Positions 26,283 to 35,760 of a DNA stretch of 46,523 nt are shown here, in pieces. Location: the NCBI GenBank assembly GCA_021159365.1, contig JAGGRY010000052.1:1-46523 (forward strand), written 5' to 3'. The DNA is from Nitrososphaerota archaeon. Lineage in GTDB: Archaea > Thermoproteota > Nitrososphaeria_A > Caldarchaeales > Wolframiiraptoraceae. Position 1 is the stretch's first letter; every line of letters starts with the position of its first letter. Both the position numbers and the translations under genes were made by a program. Under the pieces are notes generated by a model. That model saw only the letters and a program-made list of their open reading frames with translations. It was not told the origin of the DNA and did not search any database.

Positions 26283-26364
26283 CCCCTTTCAACCACTCAG
26301 CCTTGAATTAATAACTATTGATCAAATTTAGAACTTAAATTTAGTCGCTCATCCGGATTTAGGG

Positions 26365-27546
26365 ATGAGAAGAGTTGGAATCATAGGAGTTGGGATGAGC
26401 AAGTTTGGGAGAGACACTGAGCATCAATTACCTGAACTCGCTTGGATAGCCATTAGAGAGGCATTAAATGACGCTGGAGTGGAGAAGCATGACATAGGGT
26501 TCGTGGCAGTTGGAAATGTCGGCGGATGGAGTTCGGAGTTCTTCCCGGCGCCGATAATATGCGAATATGCTGGTCTCACCCCAATAGGGAGCATGAGAAT
26601 CGAAGCTGCATGCGCAACCGGAAGCGCGGCTTTAAGGGTTGCTTATATGGCCGTCGCATCGGGCGTGACTGATCTCGCCTTAGCCGTTGGAGTTGAGCGG
26701 ATGAATGAGCTTGAAACCCCTCAAGTTGTTGAATTGTTGGGTAGAGGTGGAAACTTCTTCTGGGAGTTCGAGCACTTCGGGGTAACCTTCCCAGCCTATT
26801 ATGCTCTTTATGCAACCGCGTATATGCAAGAGTATGGAGCGACTGAAGAAGATCTTGCAAAGATAGCCGTCAAAAACCATTATTATGGCTCACTGAATCC
26901 TAAAGCCCAATTCCAGAAGAGGATAACAGTCGAGGATGTCATGAATTCGAGATACATCGCTTGGCCCCTCAAACTCTATGATTGCTCGCCGATAACTGAT
27001 GGAGCTGCAGCGGCGGTTGTGGCTTCCGAGGATTTGGCGATGAAGCTAACGGATACGCCTATCTGGATTAAGGCTCAGGGAGTCGCGACTGGAACTGGAA
27101 ACATGACTAAAAGGAAGGACTTCCTATCGCTTGAGACAGCTGTTAAGGCGGCGGATCAAGCCTATAGGATCGCTGGGATCGATAGGTCGAATCCGGTTAA
27201 GGAGTTCGACTTGGCCTTGGTTCACGATTGTTTCACAATAGCTGAGATCATGGCCTATGAGGATCTAGGATTCGTTGAGAGGGGTAGAGGATATCTCTTG
27301 GCGAGAGAAGAGCAGACCTACATCGGAGGACTAATACCAGTTAACGTTGACGGAGGACTTAAGGCAAAGGGGCATCCGATAGGAGCGTCAGGGCTTGCCA
27401 TGATCTATGAAGGAGTCAGACAACTTAGACAAGAAGTTGAAAGAGATCGACAAGCTCCAATAAAGAATGGTCAGGTCTTAATCCACAACGTTGGAGGAAC
27501 TGGACACTTCACCTACGTGACGATCCTAAGCTTGGAAAAGCCATAG
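26365..27546 (+). CDS. Archaeal thiolase-family protein (acetyl-CoA C-acetyltransferase-like)
   Basis: Archaeal thiolases make acetoacetyl-CoA for the mevalonate pathway or serve lipid metabolism. The nucleophile cysteine lies in IEAACATGSAALRVAY, with GAAAAVVAS, LVHDCFTIAE and the histidine in KAKGHPIGASGLAM. The last motif reads HNVGGTGHFTYVTIL, so the usual CGGG cysteine is absent, as in the SCP2-type archaeal group. At 393 aa it is normal. A TATA-like CTTAAATTTAG about 29 bases before the ATG suggests a leaderless mRNA. The DUF35 zinc/OB partner that usually sits next to archaeal thiolases is not nearby; the gene instead converges on the PEPCK gene with one base between stops. Confidence 0.88.
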   Translation: MRRVGIIGVGMSKFGRDTEHQLPELAWIAIREALNDAGVEKHDIGFVAVGNVGGWSSEFFPAPIICEYAGLTPIGSMRIEAACATGSAALRVAYMAVASGVTDLALAVGVERMNELETPQVVELLGRGGNFFWEFEHFGVTFPAYYALYATAYMQEYGATEEDLAKIAVKNHYYGSLNPKAQFQKRITVEDVMNSRYIAWPLKLYDCSPITDGAAAAVVASEDLAMKLTDTPIWIKAQGVATGTGNMTKRKDFLSLETAVKAADQAYRIAGIDRSNPVKEFDLALVHDCFTIAEIMAYEDLGFVERGRGYLLAREEQTYIGGLIPVNVDGGLKAKGHPIGASGLAMIYEGVRQLRQEVERDRQAPIKNGQVLIHNVGGTGHFTYVTILSLEKP

Positions 27547-27547
27547 C

Positions 27548-29356
27548 TCAATCAAAGTCCATGGCGTTGTAGATTTCCGGCGGTAGTCCTGGACACTGTT
27601 GGTCGAGATAGTATTTGCTGAGCTTTATCTGAGCCTTTAGAAGCCTTTTGATCTCATTTAGAGAGAGATAGGTCGTCGGCTTAAGCTCTTTCAATCTCTC
27701 ATCCGGCAATCCCTCAACCTTTACAGGGACTAAAACCTTTTCACCCCAGACTGGATGAGGCTCGTATTCGACGGCGTTTCTACTTGCTTGCAGGATGAAT
27801 AACTCGGTCTCCTCTATGGATGGCGATGTTCCGCCCACTGGAACTCTAACGCCATTCTCGGTATAGGAGAATATTGGCTCGGGAACCTCTATCTCTTCAT
27901 CTCCGAGTCTAATCTTCTTCCACTCATATTTCGCAACTATCCTTCCAGTTGTGTTAAATTGATAGACGTCTATTGGATCACCGCTCTCAGCCCTATTCTT
28001 TAACATTTTATAGAATCTAATGACGTGGGCCGTTGAAGTCACACCCATCGTGAATGGAAGACAATATCTGCTCACAAATCTAACTCTACCCGCTATCTCT
28101 TTCGATTGAGCTGGATGACCAATTGTTCTACCGTCTGCCAAGACCTTGGCCGCGAAGGCTGGATCAACTATCTTAACCCAAGCATAATCTGTAAAGTATC
28201 CTGGGGTTAGGAAGATCGCCATATTCAATGGTCCACTAGACTCTATGTCTCCGTTGAAGTATCCGGTATCTTCTAGATAGAAGACCGACCGAGCATTCCT
28301 ATTCTTCATCCCAAAGTATTGGTAAAGTTGTCCAGCTAGAGATGGGTTTCCATTTTCATCAAATTCCGTGTTCTCATGTAAGGCTCTAGGAGACATGGCT
28401 GCCTTCCAAATAGCTACTTGAACCTTGGTAACTCCCTCGGTCTTCGTCCAAGAGCCTCTCTCAGATCCAATCACCCTATCCTCGAAGATAGCCACTATAT
28501 CGTCATTCTTTATCGTTTGATCGCTAACGTATTTTAGGGGATTTATTCCAAACTTTTCCTGATAGATTTTGACGTTTTCAGAGTTCCAGATATACATTCC
28601 ATGAGTTGATTTCCCGGAACCGGTTAACCCCCATATACACATCACAACTCTCTTCTTCGATCCATCCTTGCGCTTAACTGTGAATTCTCTAAGAGCTGCA
28701 TGCTCCCCAATTCCACCCGCCTTATATGCATGGAGGATCCAATGGCTTAGGAAAGCCTTCTTAACTTCACCTTGATATGATGAGCAGGTGATTATCGTAT
28801 AATTATGGTTTGGAAACCTCAAGACCTTTAGGATCTCATCTCTTCCAGGGATCTTCGGGTTTCCCAAATAATGTGGGATACAGAAGACCTCGACATCCGG
28901 CTCTTCATCCGGCTTTCCTGGAAAGACTAACTGACTCCATCTATATGCTATATCTGGAAACTGTGGGTCACAGTATAATCTACATTTTAGCTCAACTTTG
29001 GATCCGGGCTTACCGACGATTCCATCAACCTTAATTAATGGTCCTTGAACTAGGATATGCTCCAAGACTCTAAGCATCAAAACCTTATGCTCATATCTCA
29101 GCTCATCATCGCTGTTTATCACCATGGTTCCGGACGCCGATCTATGCCAGATATTCGAAGCCCATCCCCAAGCGCCATTCCTATATTGGATTCCATAGAG
29201 CTTCGCCCTCTCAAATAAGTCACTCGGGTTATCTAGGATAGGCTTTATCCCGCAACTTTCCTTCAGCTTAATTATCCGCTTGAACGCTTGCTTAAATCCC
29301 TCGATCGTCATCTCATCGATTCTCGGAAGCACGCTCTCCGACTCCGCCCCTACCAC
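27548..29356 (-). CDS. Phosphoenolpyruvate carboxykinase, divergent ATP-type
   Basis: PEPCK converts oxaloacetate to phosphoenolpyruvate in gluconeogenesis. The kinase P-loop reads CIWGLTGSGKSTHGMYIW, close to the GLSGTGKTT loop of ATP-dependent enzymes. The segments KNDDIVAIFEDRVIGSERG and EGVTKVQVAIWKA match the position of the DDE metal motif and the following substrate loop. The length of 602 aa is longer than the usual 530-540 of bacterial ATP-PEPCK. It is clearly divergent; residues around the oxaloacetate site could not be matched with confidence. A related nucleoside-triphosphate kinase is the alternative. The start is GTG 29356. The gap to oppF (29357-29606) holds the palindrome TTTCGCGAAA (29424-29433) and no visible gene. 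Confidence 0.8.
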   Translation of the reverse strand: MVGAESESVLPRIDEMTIEGFKQAFKRIIKLKESCGIKPILDNPSDLFERAKLYGIQYRNGAWGWASNIWHRSASGTMVINSDDELRYEHKVLMLRVLEHILVQGPLIKVDGIVGKPGSKVELKCRLYCDPQFPDIAYRWSQLVFPGKPDEEPDVEVFCIPHYLGNPKIPGRDEILKVLRFPNHNYTIITCSSYQGEVKKAFLSHWILHAYKAGGIGEHAALREFTVKRKDGSKKRVVMCIWGLTGSGKSTHGMYIWNSENVKIYQEKFGINPLKYVSDQTIKNDDIVAIFEDRVIGSERGSWTKTEGVTKVQVAIWKAAMSPRALHENTEFDENGNPSLAGQLYQYFGMKNRNARSVFYLEDTGYFNGDIESSGPLNMAIFLTPGYFTDYAWVKIVDPAFAAKVLADGRTIGHPAQSKEIAGRVRFVSRYCLPFTMGVTSTAHVIRFYKMLKNRAESGDPIDVYQFNTTGRIVAKYEWKKIRLGDEEIEVPEPIFSYTENGVRVPVGGTSPSIEETELFILQASRNAVEYEPHPVWGEKVLVPVKVEGLPDERLKELKPTTYLSLNEIKRLLKAQIKLSKYYLDQQCPGLPPEIYNAMDFD

Positions 29357-29606
29357 GGCATCAATTTGCTATCACTTCCTAATATTAATTTTTTAGCCAG
29401 CTTATATAGAAGTATTCATGGAATTTCGCGAAAAACGCTATTTTTTCAACAAATTATAGACATTCGCTACTATTCTCGAAGATTATCTAGGGAGTGCTTA
29501 ACTTCGACTTAAAGAACTCAAACTTCTTCTCGCGACTCTGAACATGCATCTAAAGAGATTCGTATGAAGGAAAGGGGCGCTTGAATTGTAGCTAAGTTAC
29601 ATCGAC

Positions 29607-30617
29607 TCAATATAAGTGGCAGGCGACGTAGTGCCCCGGCTTAACCTCGATTAAAGCTGGTTCTTGTTTTGAACATATATCCTTCGCATACCTGCATCTT
29701 GGATGAAATCTGCATCCTGATGGCGGATTAGCTGGGCTTGGAGGCTCTCCTCCCAAGATTATTCTCTCTCTTTTAACTTCTGGATCCGGTATCGGTATCG
29801 CTGAGAACAGTGCTTGAGTGTATGGGTGAAGTGGATTATTGAATAATTCTCTTGGATCCGCGATCTCAACAATCTTTCCAAGATACATGACTGCGACTCT
29901 ATCGCTTATCGCTTCGATCATTGAGAGATCATGACTTATGAATAGATACGTTAATCCCATCTTCTTCTGAAGCTCCTTAAATAGGTCCAGGAGGGATGCC
30001 CTAACCGAGACATCCACCGATGATGTGGGTTCGTCCAAGACGATGAACTTGGGATGAGTTATTAGAGCTCTAGCTATCGCTATCCTCTGCTTCTGACCTC
30101 CGCTAAATTCATGCGGATACCTATAGAGATGTTCTCTCGCCAATCCAACTCTTTCAAGTATTTGGAGCACTCTCTCTTCGGCTTCTTTTCCCTTCGCTAA
30201 TCCTTGAACTACCAGTGGTTCAGCGACGATATCCTTGACGAGCATCCTTGGATTCAAAGATGTTGATGGATTTTGGTAAACTATCTGCATATATCTCCTA
30301 AGGCTCTTAAGCTTTCTACCTTTAATCGAACTTATATCGTAATTGTTTATCCGCTCTCCTATCTTCGGATCCTCCGGCAGATTTCCCTCTGGATCAAACA
30401 GTATTTTTCCGCTTGTTGGATCGAGTAACCTTATCAGGGTCTTGCCTAGAGTAGTTTTTCCACATCCGGATTCTCCTACAAGTCCAAAGGTTTCTCCGGT
30501 TTTTATCGTGAATGTCACTCCATCAACCGCCTTCACATCTCCTATCTTCCTCCTGAATACTCCTCCAACTATCGGGAAATATTTTCTTAGATTAATCGCT
30601 GTCACTATGTTTCCCAT
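29607..30617 (-). CDS. oppF: Oligopeptide ABC transporter ATPase OppF
   Basis: This is the second nucleotide-binding subunit of a peptide/dipeptide importer. Walker A is GESGCGKTTLGKTLIRLLDP, the Q-loop is MQIVYQNPSTSLNPRM, the ABC signature is EFSGGQKQRIAIARAL, Walker B is FIVLDEPTSSVD and the H-loop is FISHDL. The C-terminal peptide-transporter extension ([15 protein letters not shown]) holds four cysteines, seen in OppD/F that bind an iron-sulfur cluster. The frame opens at 30650, but ATG 30617, five bases after GGGGGTGA, is the better start; it still overlaps oppD by 26 bases. Last gene of oppABCDF. Confidence 0.95.
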   Translation of the reverse strand: MGNIVTAINLRKYFPIVGGVFRRKIGDVKAVDGVTFTIKTGETFGLVGESGCGKTTLGKTLIRLLDPTSGKILFDPEGNLPEDPKIGERINNYDISSIKGRKLKSLRRYMQIVYQNPSTSLNPRMLVKDIVAEPLVVQGLAKGKEAEERVLQILERVGLAREHLYRYPHEFSGGQKQRIAIARALITHPKFIVLDEPTSSVDVSVRASLLDLFKELQKKMGLTYLFISHDLSMIEAISDRVAVMYLGKIVEIADPRELFNNPLHPYTQALFSAIPIPDPEVKRERIILGGEPPSPANPPSGCRFHPRCRYAKDICSKQEPALIEVKPGHYVACHLY

Positions 30618-31785
30618 AGCCTTCACCCCCATAAAGATGGCATGCAACATAATGCTCCTTAGTTATTCTCCGTAGCTCTGGAACCTCTTTCATACATTTA
30701 GGCATGGCATGTGGACATCTTGGATGGAATCTGCATCCAGATGGTGGATTGACGAGGTTTGGAACAGTTCCTGGAATAGATTTGAAACTCGCGCCAGGTC
30801 TTGGTATAGCTTCTAGTAATGCTTTCGTGTATGGATGGAGGGGTTTCTTGAAGAGTTCTATAACTGGGGCGACTTCGACGACGTTTCCGGCATACATGAC
30901 TGCGACTCTATCGCTTATCTCGGCGATGACCCCCATGTCATGGGTTATGTAAATTATCGATGCTCCAAATCTCTCCTTAAGCCTTGTGATTAGATCTAGG
31001 ATTTGGGCTTGAACTGTTACATCTAGACTTGTCGTCGGCTCATCGGCTAATAGGAGTAAGGGTGAGCAAGCCAAGGCTATCGCTATCACTATTCTCTGCT
31101 GCATTCCACCGCTTAATTCATGTGGATATGAGTCGACAACTCTCTCCGGGTCCGGGATCTCCATTAATCTGAGTAAGCCGATTATCTCGTCTCTCACGAC
31201 TTGGTTGAGCTTTCTCGAAATGGTTTTCCCTATTATCGGAAGCTTCTTCACAAGTTTCAGTTTAAGTGCATCAGGATTCTTCTTCATCTCATTATATGCC
31301 CATAATTGAAGTTTCGATGAAAATCCCCCGTTGCCGTTCTTCAACTCTTCTTTTAAGGACTCGATGGCTCTGTCAAGCATCTCAGGTAATCTATGAGATA
31401 GAATTGCTTCGGCAACTTGTTCCCCGACTCTGTATAATGGATCGAGAGCCGCATTTGGCTCTTGGAAGATCATTGAAATCTCTCTTCCCCGGAGTTTGAC
31501 GAGTTCCTCTTCGCTCAGCTTGAGTATGTCATCGACTTTTCCATTGATCCTTTTGAATAGGATGCTTCCGCCTTCAACCTTTCCAGGTAGAGGAGTTAAT
31601 GCTAAGATTGTTAGTGCTGTAACTGATTTTCCGCTACCGGTCTCTCCAACTATTCCTAGGGTCTCTCCTTTTTTGAGATTTAGATTTGCTTTTTCAACGG
31701 CCTTGACTATTCCTTCATAAGTGTAGAATCTCACGACTAGGTCTTTGACCCTGAGCTGTTCGTCGGGTCTTAAAATTGCCTCCAC
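30592..31785 (-). CDS. oppD: Oligopeptide ABC transporter ATPase OppD
   Basis: This is the first nucleotide-binding subunit of the importer. Walker A is [15 protein letters not shown], the Q-loop is [15 protein letters not shown], the signature is [16 protein letters not shown], Walker B is [12 protein letters not shown] and the H-loop YITHDMG. A long helical insert (about 140-200) lies between the Q-loop and the signature, as in many archaeal OppD proteins. The C-terminal domain [15 protein letters not shown] carries the four-cysteine pattern. It begins seven bases after oppC. Confidence 0.95.
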   Translation of the reverse strand: MEAILRPDEQLRVKDLVVRFYTYEGIVKAVEKANLNLKKGETLGIVGETGSGKSVTALTILALTPLPGKVEGGSILFKRINGKVDDILKLSEEELVKLRGREISMIFQEPNAALDPLYRVGEQVAEAILSHRLPEMLDRAIESLKEELKNGNGGFSSKLQLWAYNEMKKNPDALKLKLVKKLPIIGKTISRKLNQVVRDEIIGLLRLMEIPDPERVVDSYPHELSGGMQQRIVIAIALACSPLLLLADEPTTSLDVTVQAQILDLITRLKERFGASIIYITHDMGVIAEISDRVAVMYAGNVVEVAPVIELFKKPLHPYTKALLEAIPRPGASFKSIPGTVPNLVNPPSGCRFHPRCPHAMPKCMKEVPELRRITKEHYVACHLYGGEGYGKHSDSD

Positions 31786-31791
31786 TTCACC

Positions 31792-32676
31792 TTACCTCCT
31801 TCTAATCATGGGATCCATCACATCTCTCAAAGCATCTCCAAGAAGATTCCAACCCATGACGAATAGGAATAGGAATAGGCCTGGAATCGTGTAGACATAC
31901 CAGTAAGCGAATGGTTCTCCAGGTTTACCGGTTATCCAGTTTCTTGAGAGCGAGATAAGTTGTCCCCAGTCGGCATATCCTTCGGGAGCTCCGAGTCCTA
32001 AGAAGCTTAGAGCGGCGACAGTTAAGACTACCGACCCTATATCCAATGAAGCCATTATCAATAGCGGATATATAGCGTTTGGCAGAATGTGTTTGACGAT
32101 TATTCTTAGATCAGAGCATCCTATGGCCTTGGCCGCCTCAACGAAGTCTTCCGATCTTATTCTCAAAATCTCGCCTCTGATTAGCCTGGCGTATCCCGGC
32201 CACCAGACTAGGATCATCGCTAAGGTTACGCTGTCAAGTCCAGGCCCGAATGCGACTACTAAGGCCATCGCTAGAATCAGCCCTGGAAATGCGAAGATTA
32301 TGTCTGTGACTCTCATCAAGATTTCATCGATTATTCTTCCATAATATCCCGCGAGTCCTCCTACTATTATTCCTATTAAGGCGCTGACGGCGATTATCAA
32401 CACACCTATTCTATATGCTGCTCTAGTTCCCCAAATAACTCCATAATAAAGATCGTATTGGCCTTGAGTCAAACCAAATGGGTGCTCTGGACTTGGAGGC
32501 TTTGGAATCGGAGAATAACCGTATCTCGGGATCATGTATGGATCTCTTCCAGGTCTCGGCGGCGCAAGAGCTGGAGCGGCTATGGCGACTATCGTGAAGA
32601 AGATCACTATCGCTAATCCAACGATTGAGAGCGGAGTCTCCCTTATCCTTCTGAGAATGAATTTCAGCTCCTTCAT
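31792..32676 (-). CDS. oppC: Oligopeptide ABC transporter permease OppC
   Basis: This inner-membrane permease of the DppC/OppC group has an N-terminal helix, a periplasmic-side loop (PRPGRDPYMIPRYG) and five further segments. The EAA loop that contacts the ATPase is visible as EAAKAIGCSDLRIIVKHILP. The end (GDALRDVMDPMIRRR) is family-typical. At 294 aa it is normal. It starts 42 bases after oppB. Confidence 0.94.
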   Translation of the reverse strand: MKELKFILRRIRETPLSIVGLAIVIFFTIVAIAAPALAPPRPGRDPYMIPRYGYSPIPKPPSPEHPFGLTQGQYDLYYGVIWGTRAAYRIGVLIIAVSALIGIIVGGLAGYYGRIIDEILMRVTDIIFAFPGLILAMALVVAFGPGLDSVTLAMILVWWPGYARLIRGEILRIRSEDFVEAAKAIGCSDLRIIVKHILPNAIYPLLIMASLDIGSVVLTVAALSFLGLGAPEGYADWGQLISLSRNWITGKPGEPFAYWYVYTIPGLFLFLFVMGWNLLGDALRDVMDPMIRRR

Positions 32677-32718
32677 CCGAGGGCTTTCTTCGAGGGAAGG
32701 TTTCTCGAGTATGTCTCA

Positions 32719-33756
32719 TCACCCCAACCTAATTCTAGGATCGATATATGCATACAAGATGTCTACTATTAGATTCGCTATGACGAAGATTGTGCCGGCG
32801 AATAATGCGAATCCTAGAACAGCTGGTATGTCGAGCTGGGTTGCGGCGTGAGCCGCCCAATATCCTATGCCCTTGAACTCGAAGACGGTTTCGGTTATCA
32901 CCATTCCTGATAGCATTCCGGCTGTTAATAGGCCTGAGATCGTTACAACTGAGATCAAGGCGTTCTTAGTTGCGTGTTTATCTATAACGGTCTTCCATTT
33001 TAATCCCCTCGCCCTGGCCGCTATCACATAGGTTTTATTCAGTTGTTCGAGCATGCTTGATCTCATGATCCTCATCAAGAGCGCTATGTTTATCGTGACT
33101 AGAGTTGTGACCGGTAGGGCTAGATGGCTTAGGGCGTCGAGCAAGACTGCTCCATTAAGGTTTAAGATCGCGTCTATCGTGTATAGACCTGTATAGACCT
33201 TAAACTCTCCAGAGAGAACTAAATTTTCGGCCCAAACGCTTAACCTTCCCGGCGAGAATATACCGAGCCCCCCATAGAAGATCGCCAAGAGCATTATTCC
33301 AAGCCAGAAAGATGGTAGAGACCAGCCGATGATCGCCATGATTCTGGTGGCGTGATCTACTGCTGTATCCTTTTTTATGGCGGCGAGCTTGCCTAAGAGA
33401 ATTCCAATTATGATCGTTAAGGGAGCTGCGTAGAGTGCGAGTTCAGCGGTCGCCGGAAAATGCGTTATAAGCGCCTTTAGGACGGGCATATGCGTCGATT
33501 CGGACCAGCCTAGGTTTCCATGAAGAACTTGGTCTATCCACCTAAAGTATTGGATGTAAACAGGTAAGTCCAATCCATATTTTTTAATTATCGATGGTAG
33601 ATCTTTAGCTTGTCTAGGATCTCTGATGTAGAGGGAGGCTCTCTCCACCGGGCTGAAGAGCTGGGTTATCGCGAAGATTAAGAGGGTTACACCTATCAGG
33701 ACCGGGATTATTAGGAGCAATCTCCTTATGATGTAGGTCCTCATACTAGCGCTCAT
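32719..33756 (-). CDS. oppB: Oligopeptide ABC transporter permease OppB
   Basis: This is a DppB/OppB-type permease of 345 aa with six membrane segments. The N-terminal YIIRRLLLIIPVLIGVTLLI is the usual OppB start; the EAA-like loop reads AARARGLKWKTVIDKHATKN. The C-terminus IVDILYAYIDPRIRLG is typical. It is separated from oppA by 69 bases that contain a stem-loop (33795-33813). Confidence 0.94.
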   Translation of the reverse strand: MSASMRTYIIRRLLLIIPVLIGVTLLIFAITQLFSPVERASLYIRDPRQAKDLPSIIKKYGLDLPVYIQYFRWIDQVLHGNLGWSESTHMPVLKALITHFPATAELALYAAPLTIIIGILLGKLAAIKKDTAVDHATRIMAIIGWSLPSFWLGIMLLAIFYGGLGIFSPGRLSVWAENLVLSGEFKVYTGLYTIDAILNLNGAVLLDALSHLALPVTTLVTINIALLMRIMRSSMLEQLNKTYVIAARARGLKWKTVIDKHATKNALISVVTISGLLTAGMLSGMVITETVFEFKGIGYWAAHAATQLDIPAVLGFALFAGTIFVIANLIVDILYAYIDPRIRLG

Positions 33757-33794
33757 GCTAGTCCGCTCTTCGCCTCACAATGCTATCTAATTAA

Positions 33795-33813
33795 CTTTAT
33801 TCAAAAAATAAAG
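33795..33813 (-). repeat. Stem-loop between oppA and oppB
   Basis: CTTTATT and AATAAAG form a seven-bp inverted repeat around five bases in the oppA-oppB gap. In a polycistronic mRNA it could stop or process transcripts so that binding protein is made in excess of the permeases. The stem is AT-rich and weak. Confidence 0.4.
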
Positions 33814-33825
33814 GGTTTTATGGGC

Positions 33826-35721
33826 TTAATAGCCCTTCGATAAGACGTAGAAGTAGACTCCTGGATAGATCGGGTTATAGTACCATCCTTGAACCCAGTC
33901 GCGTTCATAGTGTCTTCCAACTGGCTGGTACAGCATCACGCTTGGGCAGTCCTCGAAGTATATCTTCTGGAGTTCATAGTAGATCTTCTTTCTCTCTTCT
34001 GGATCGGTCGTCCTTATACCCTTCTCTATAAGTTCATCGACGTGTGGATTCTTGTAGTGCTGCCAAGCTGCGAATGTTCCTTTGGAGTGCATGTATGGAT
34101 GGACGAAGTTATGTGGATCTGGATAGTCGGCGAGCCAGCCTATGATGAAGGCTGGTAGCTGGGCCTTCACCATTGCTCTTAGATAGGTCGGCCACTCAAC
34201 GCCCCTAACATAGATCTTGAACTTCGGGTTGAGGCTCTCGATGTTCTCTTTGAGCATCTCGGCCGCGGCTTTACGCTGAACGTTTCCGATGTTGTAGAGT
34301 AACTCTAGGTAGAATCCCTTCTCCCAGACTTTTCCACCCCATGCCTTCTTGAAGTATTCCTCGGCTTTCGTTAGGTTAAAGTTGTAGGTCTCTTGATCTG
34401 GGTTGAAGTATGGTAGTCCCTTCGGTATAGGTCCAGGTATATGTAATGCCTCACCCCTCCAGACATCTTTGATGTAGGTGTCCCAGTCGAATGAATATGC
34501 GAAGGCTTTTCTCACGTTGATGTCGCTGAAGAAGTCAGGTGGTATTCCGTTTCCATCGAGCTTTCCGCTTCCAATGTATGGGCTTTCAGGATCTATCTCG
34601 AAGGTGAAGAATAGGGCCATGTCTGACAACTGAGGCAGGTTCTTATAGACGCGGATATGCGGCGCTCCCTCAATTTCCTCGGCGTACTGGGTTGGGACAT
34701 AGACTATGTCGGCGTCTCCTCTTAGGAACATGAGCTTTCTCGTCGACCACTCGTCGACCTTCTTTATGATCGCTCTCTTGAGTTTCGCTGGACCTTGGAA
34801 GTAGTCATCGAACCTTACTAATGAGACCTGTTTTCCATGCTCCCATTTCTCTAGCATGAATGGGCCTGATCCGCAGTCAACCTCTTGAAGTTCAGGTGTC
34901 TCAGGATTATGATACTTCTTGAAGACCTCCACCCAATTATCCTTACTTCCATCCCATGCTCCATGCTCTACCGCACACTCCTTGTCAACTATGCTGGCCC
35001 ATGTCTGGCTCCAGATCTGTAGGAACGTCATTAATGGGAATGGCTTAGCTAGGTGGAAGACCACATTATCTCCTTGAACCTCGACAACGTCATCGATCAT
35101 CTTTCCGACCTTAGCGGCCTCGGTTGGATCAGAGATATTTCCAAGCTCAGTTAGGCTAAAGACTCCTAGCAGGGGCTCGAAGATCATCCAGACAGGTCCT
35201 CCATCTCTGTCCTGTATCATGGCTCTCTCAAATGAGTATTCGACATCTTCTGGAGTTATCTCTCCACCCGCATGGGTCTTTATTCCCTTCCTTATCGGGA
35301 AGATGATCGTCAACCCATTATCCTTAACCAATCCATTCTCAACTGATGGAACTTTTTCAGCGATCATTGGAACGAATTTATCCAAGTGCTCCCTATCGAA
35401 GAAGACCAAAGTGTTATAGATGTTGAAGATCACCTCTCCGCTCGCGGTGTCGTATGCCCAAGCAGGATCAAGAGTCTCAGGCTCGCCAATGGTCGCCACA
35501 ATCATCGTATCAGGGTTCTTGATAGGAGGCTTCTCAGGAGTAGTCGTCGTGGGCGAAGTGGTTACAGCAGAGGTATAGGTCGTTACGACGGTGGTAACAG
35601 TTGTGGGCTTTGCTTGAGTTGCCATATACAATCCGACTCCAATGCCCGCCGCCGCAATTATCACAGCGACTATCACAGCTGCTACGGCCTTGCTTACCGC
35701 ACGAGCTTTCCCGCGAAACAT
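33826..35721 (-). CDS. oppA: Oligopeptide-binding protein OppA
   Basis: This solute-binding protein (family 5) captures peptides outside the membrane for OppBCDF. The body starts at PDTMIVATIGEPETLDP AWAYDTASGEV (written in two parts) and ends PSVMLYQPVGRHYERDW. The N-terminus MFRGKARAVSKAVAAVIVAV continues as a single hydrophobic stretch and then a Thr-rich stalk (TTVTTVVTTYTSAVTTS), which looks like a pilin-type (class III) signal or an anchor. The frame opens at TTG 35736, but ATG 35721 is 27 bases from a TATA element within 35745-35760 and fits a leaderless start. First gene of the opp operon. Confidence 0.92.
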   Translation of the reverse strand: MFRGKARAVSKAVAAVIVAVIIAAAGIGVGLYMATQAKPTTVTTVVTTYTSAVTTSPTTTTPEKPPIKNPDTMIVATIGEPETLDPAWAYDTASGEVIFNIYNTLVFFDREHLDKFVPMIAEKVPSVENGLVKDNGLTIIFPIRKGIKTHAGGEITPEDVEYSFERAMIQDRDGGPVWMIFEPLLGVFSLTELGNISDPTEAAKVGKMIDDVVEVQGDNVVFHLAKPFPLMTFLQIWSQTWASIVDKECAVEHGAWDGSKDNWVEVFKKYHNPETPELQEVDCGSGPFMLEKWEHGKQVSLVRFDDYFQGPAKLKRAIIKKVDEWSTRKLMFLRGDADIVYVPTQYAEEIEGAPHIRVYKNLPQLSDMALFFTFEIDPESPYIGSGKLDGNGIPPDFFSDINVRKAFAYSFDWDTYIKDVWRGEALHIPGPIPKGLPYFNPDQETYNFNLTKAEEYFKKAWGGKVWEKGFYLELLYNIGNVQRKAAAEMLKENIESLNPKFKIYVRGVEWPTYLRAMVKAQLPAFIIGWLADYPDPHNFVHPYMHSKGTFAAWQHYKNPHVDELIEKGIRTTDPEERKKIYYELQKIYFEDCPSVMLYQPVGRHYERDWVQGWYYNPIYPGVYFYVLSKGY

Positions 35722-35744
35722 CAATTTTCTCTTCAAGCACTGAC

Positions 35745-35760
35745 TTATAAAATTTTATAA
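35745..35760 (-). promoter_or_regulatory. Perfect 16-bp palindrome containing the oppA TATA box
   Basis: TTATAAAATTTTATAA is fully self-complementary and reads as a TATA element on both strands. It lies directly after the presenilin-like stop codon (35761-35763) and about 27 bases before ATG 35721, so it most likely is the oppA core promoter. Confidence 0.6.
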
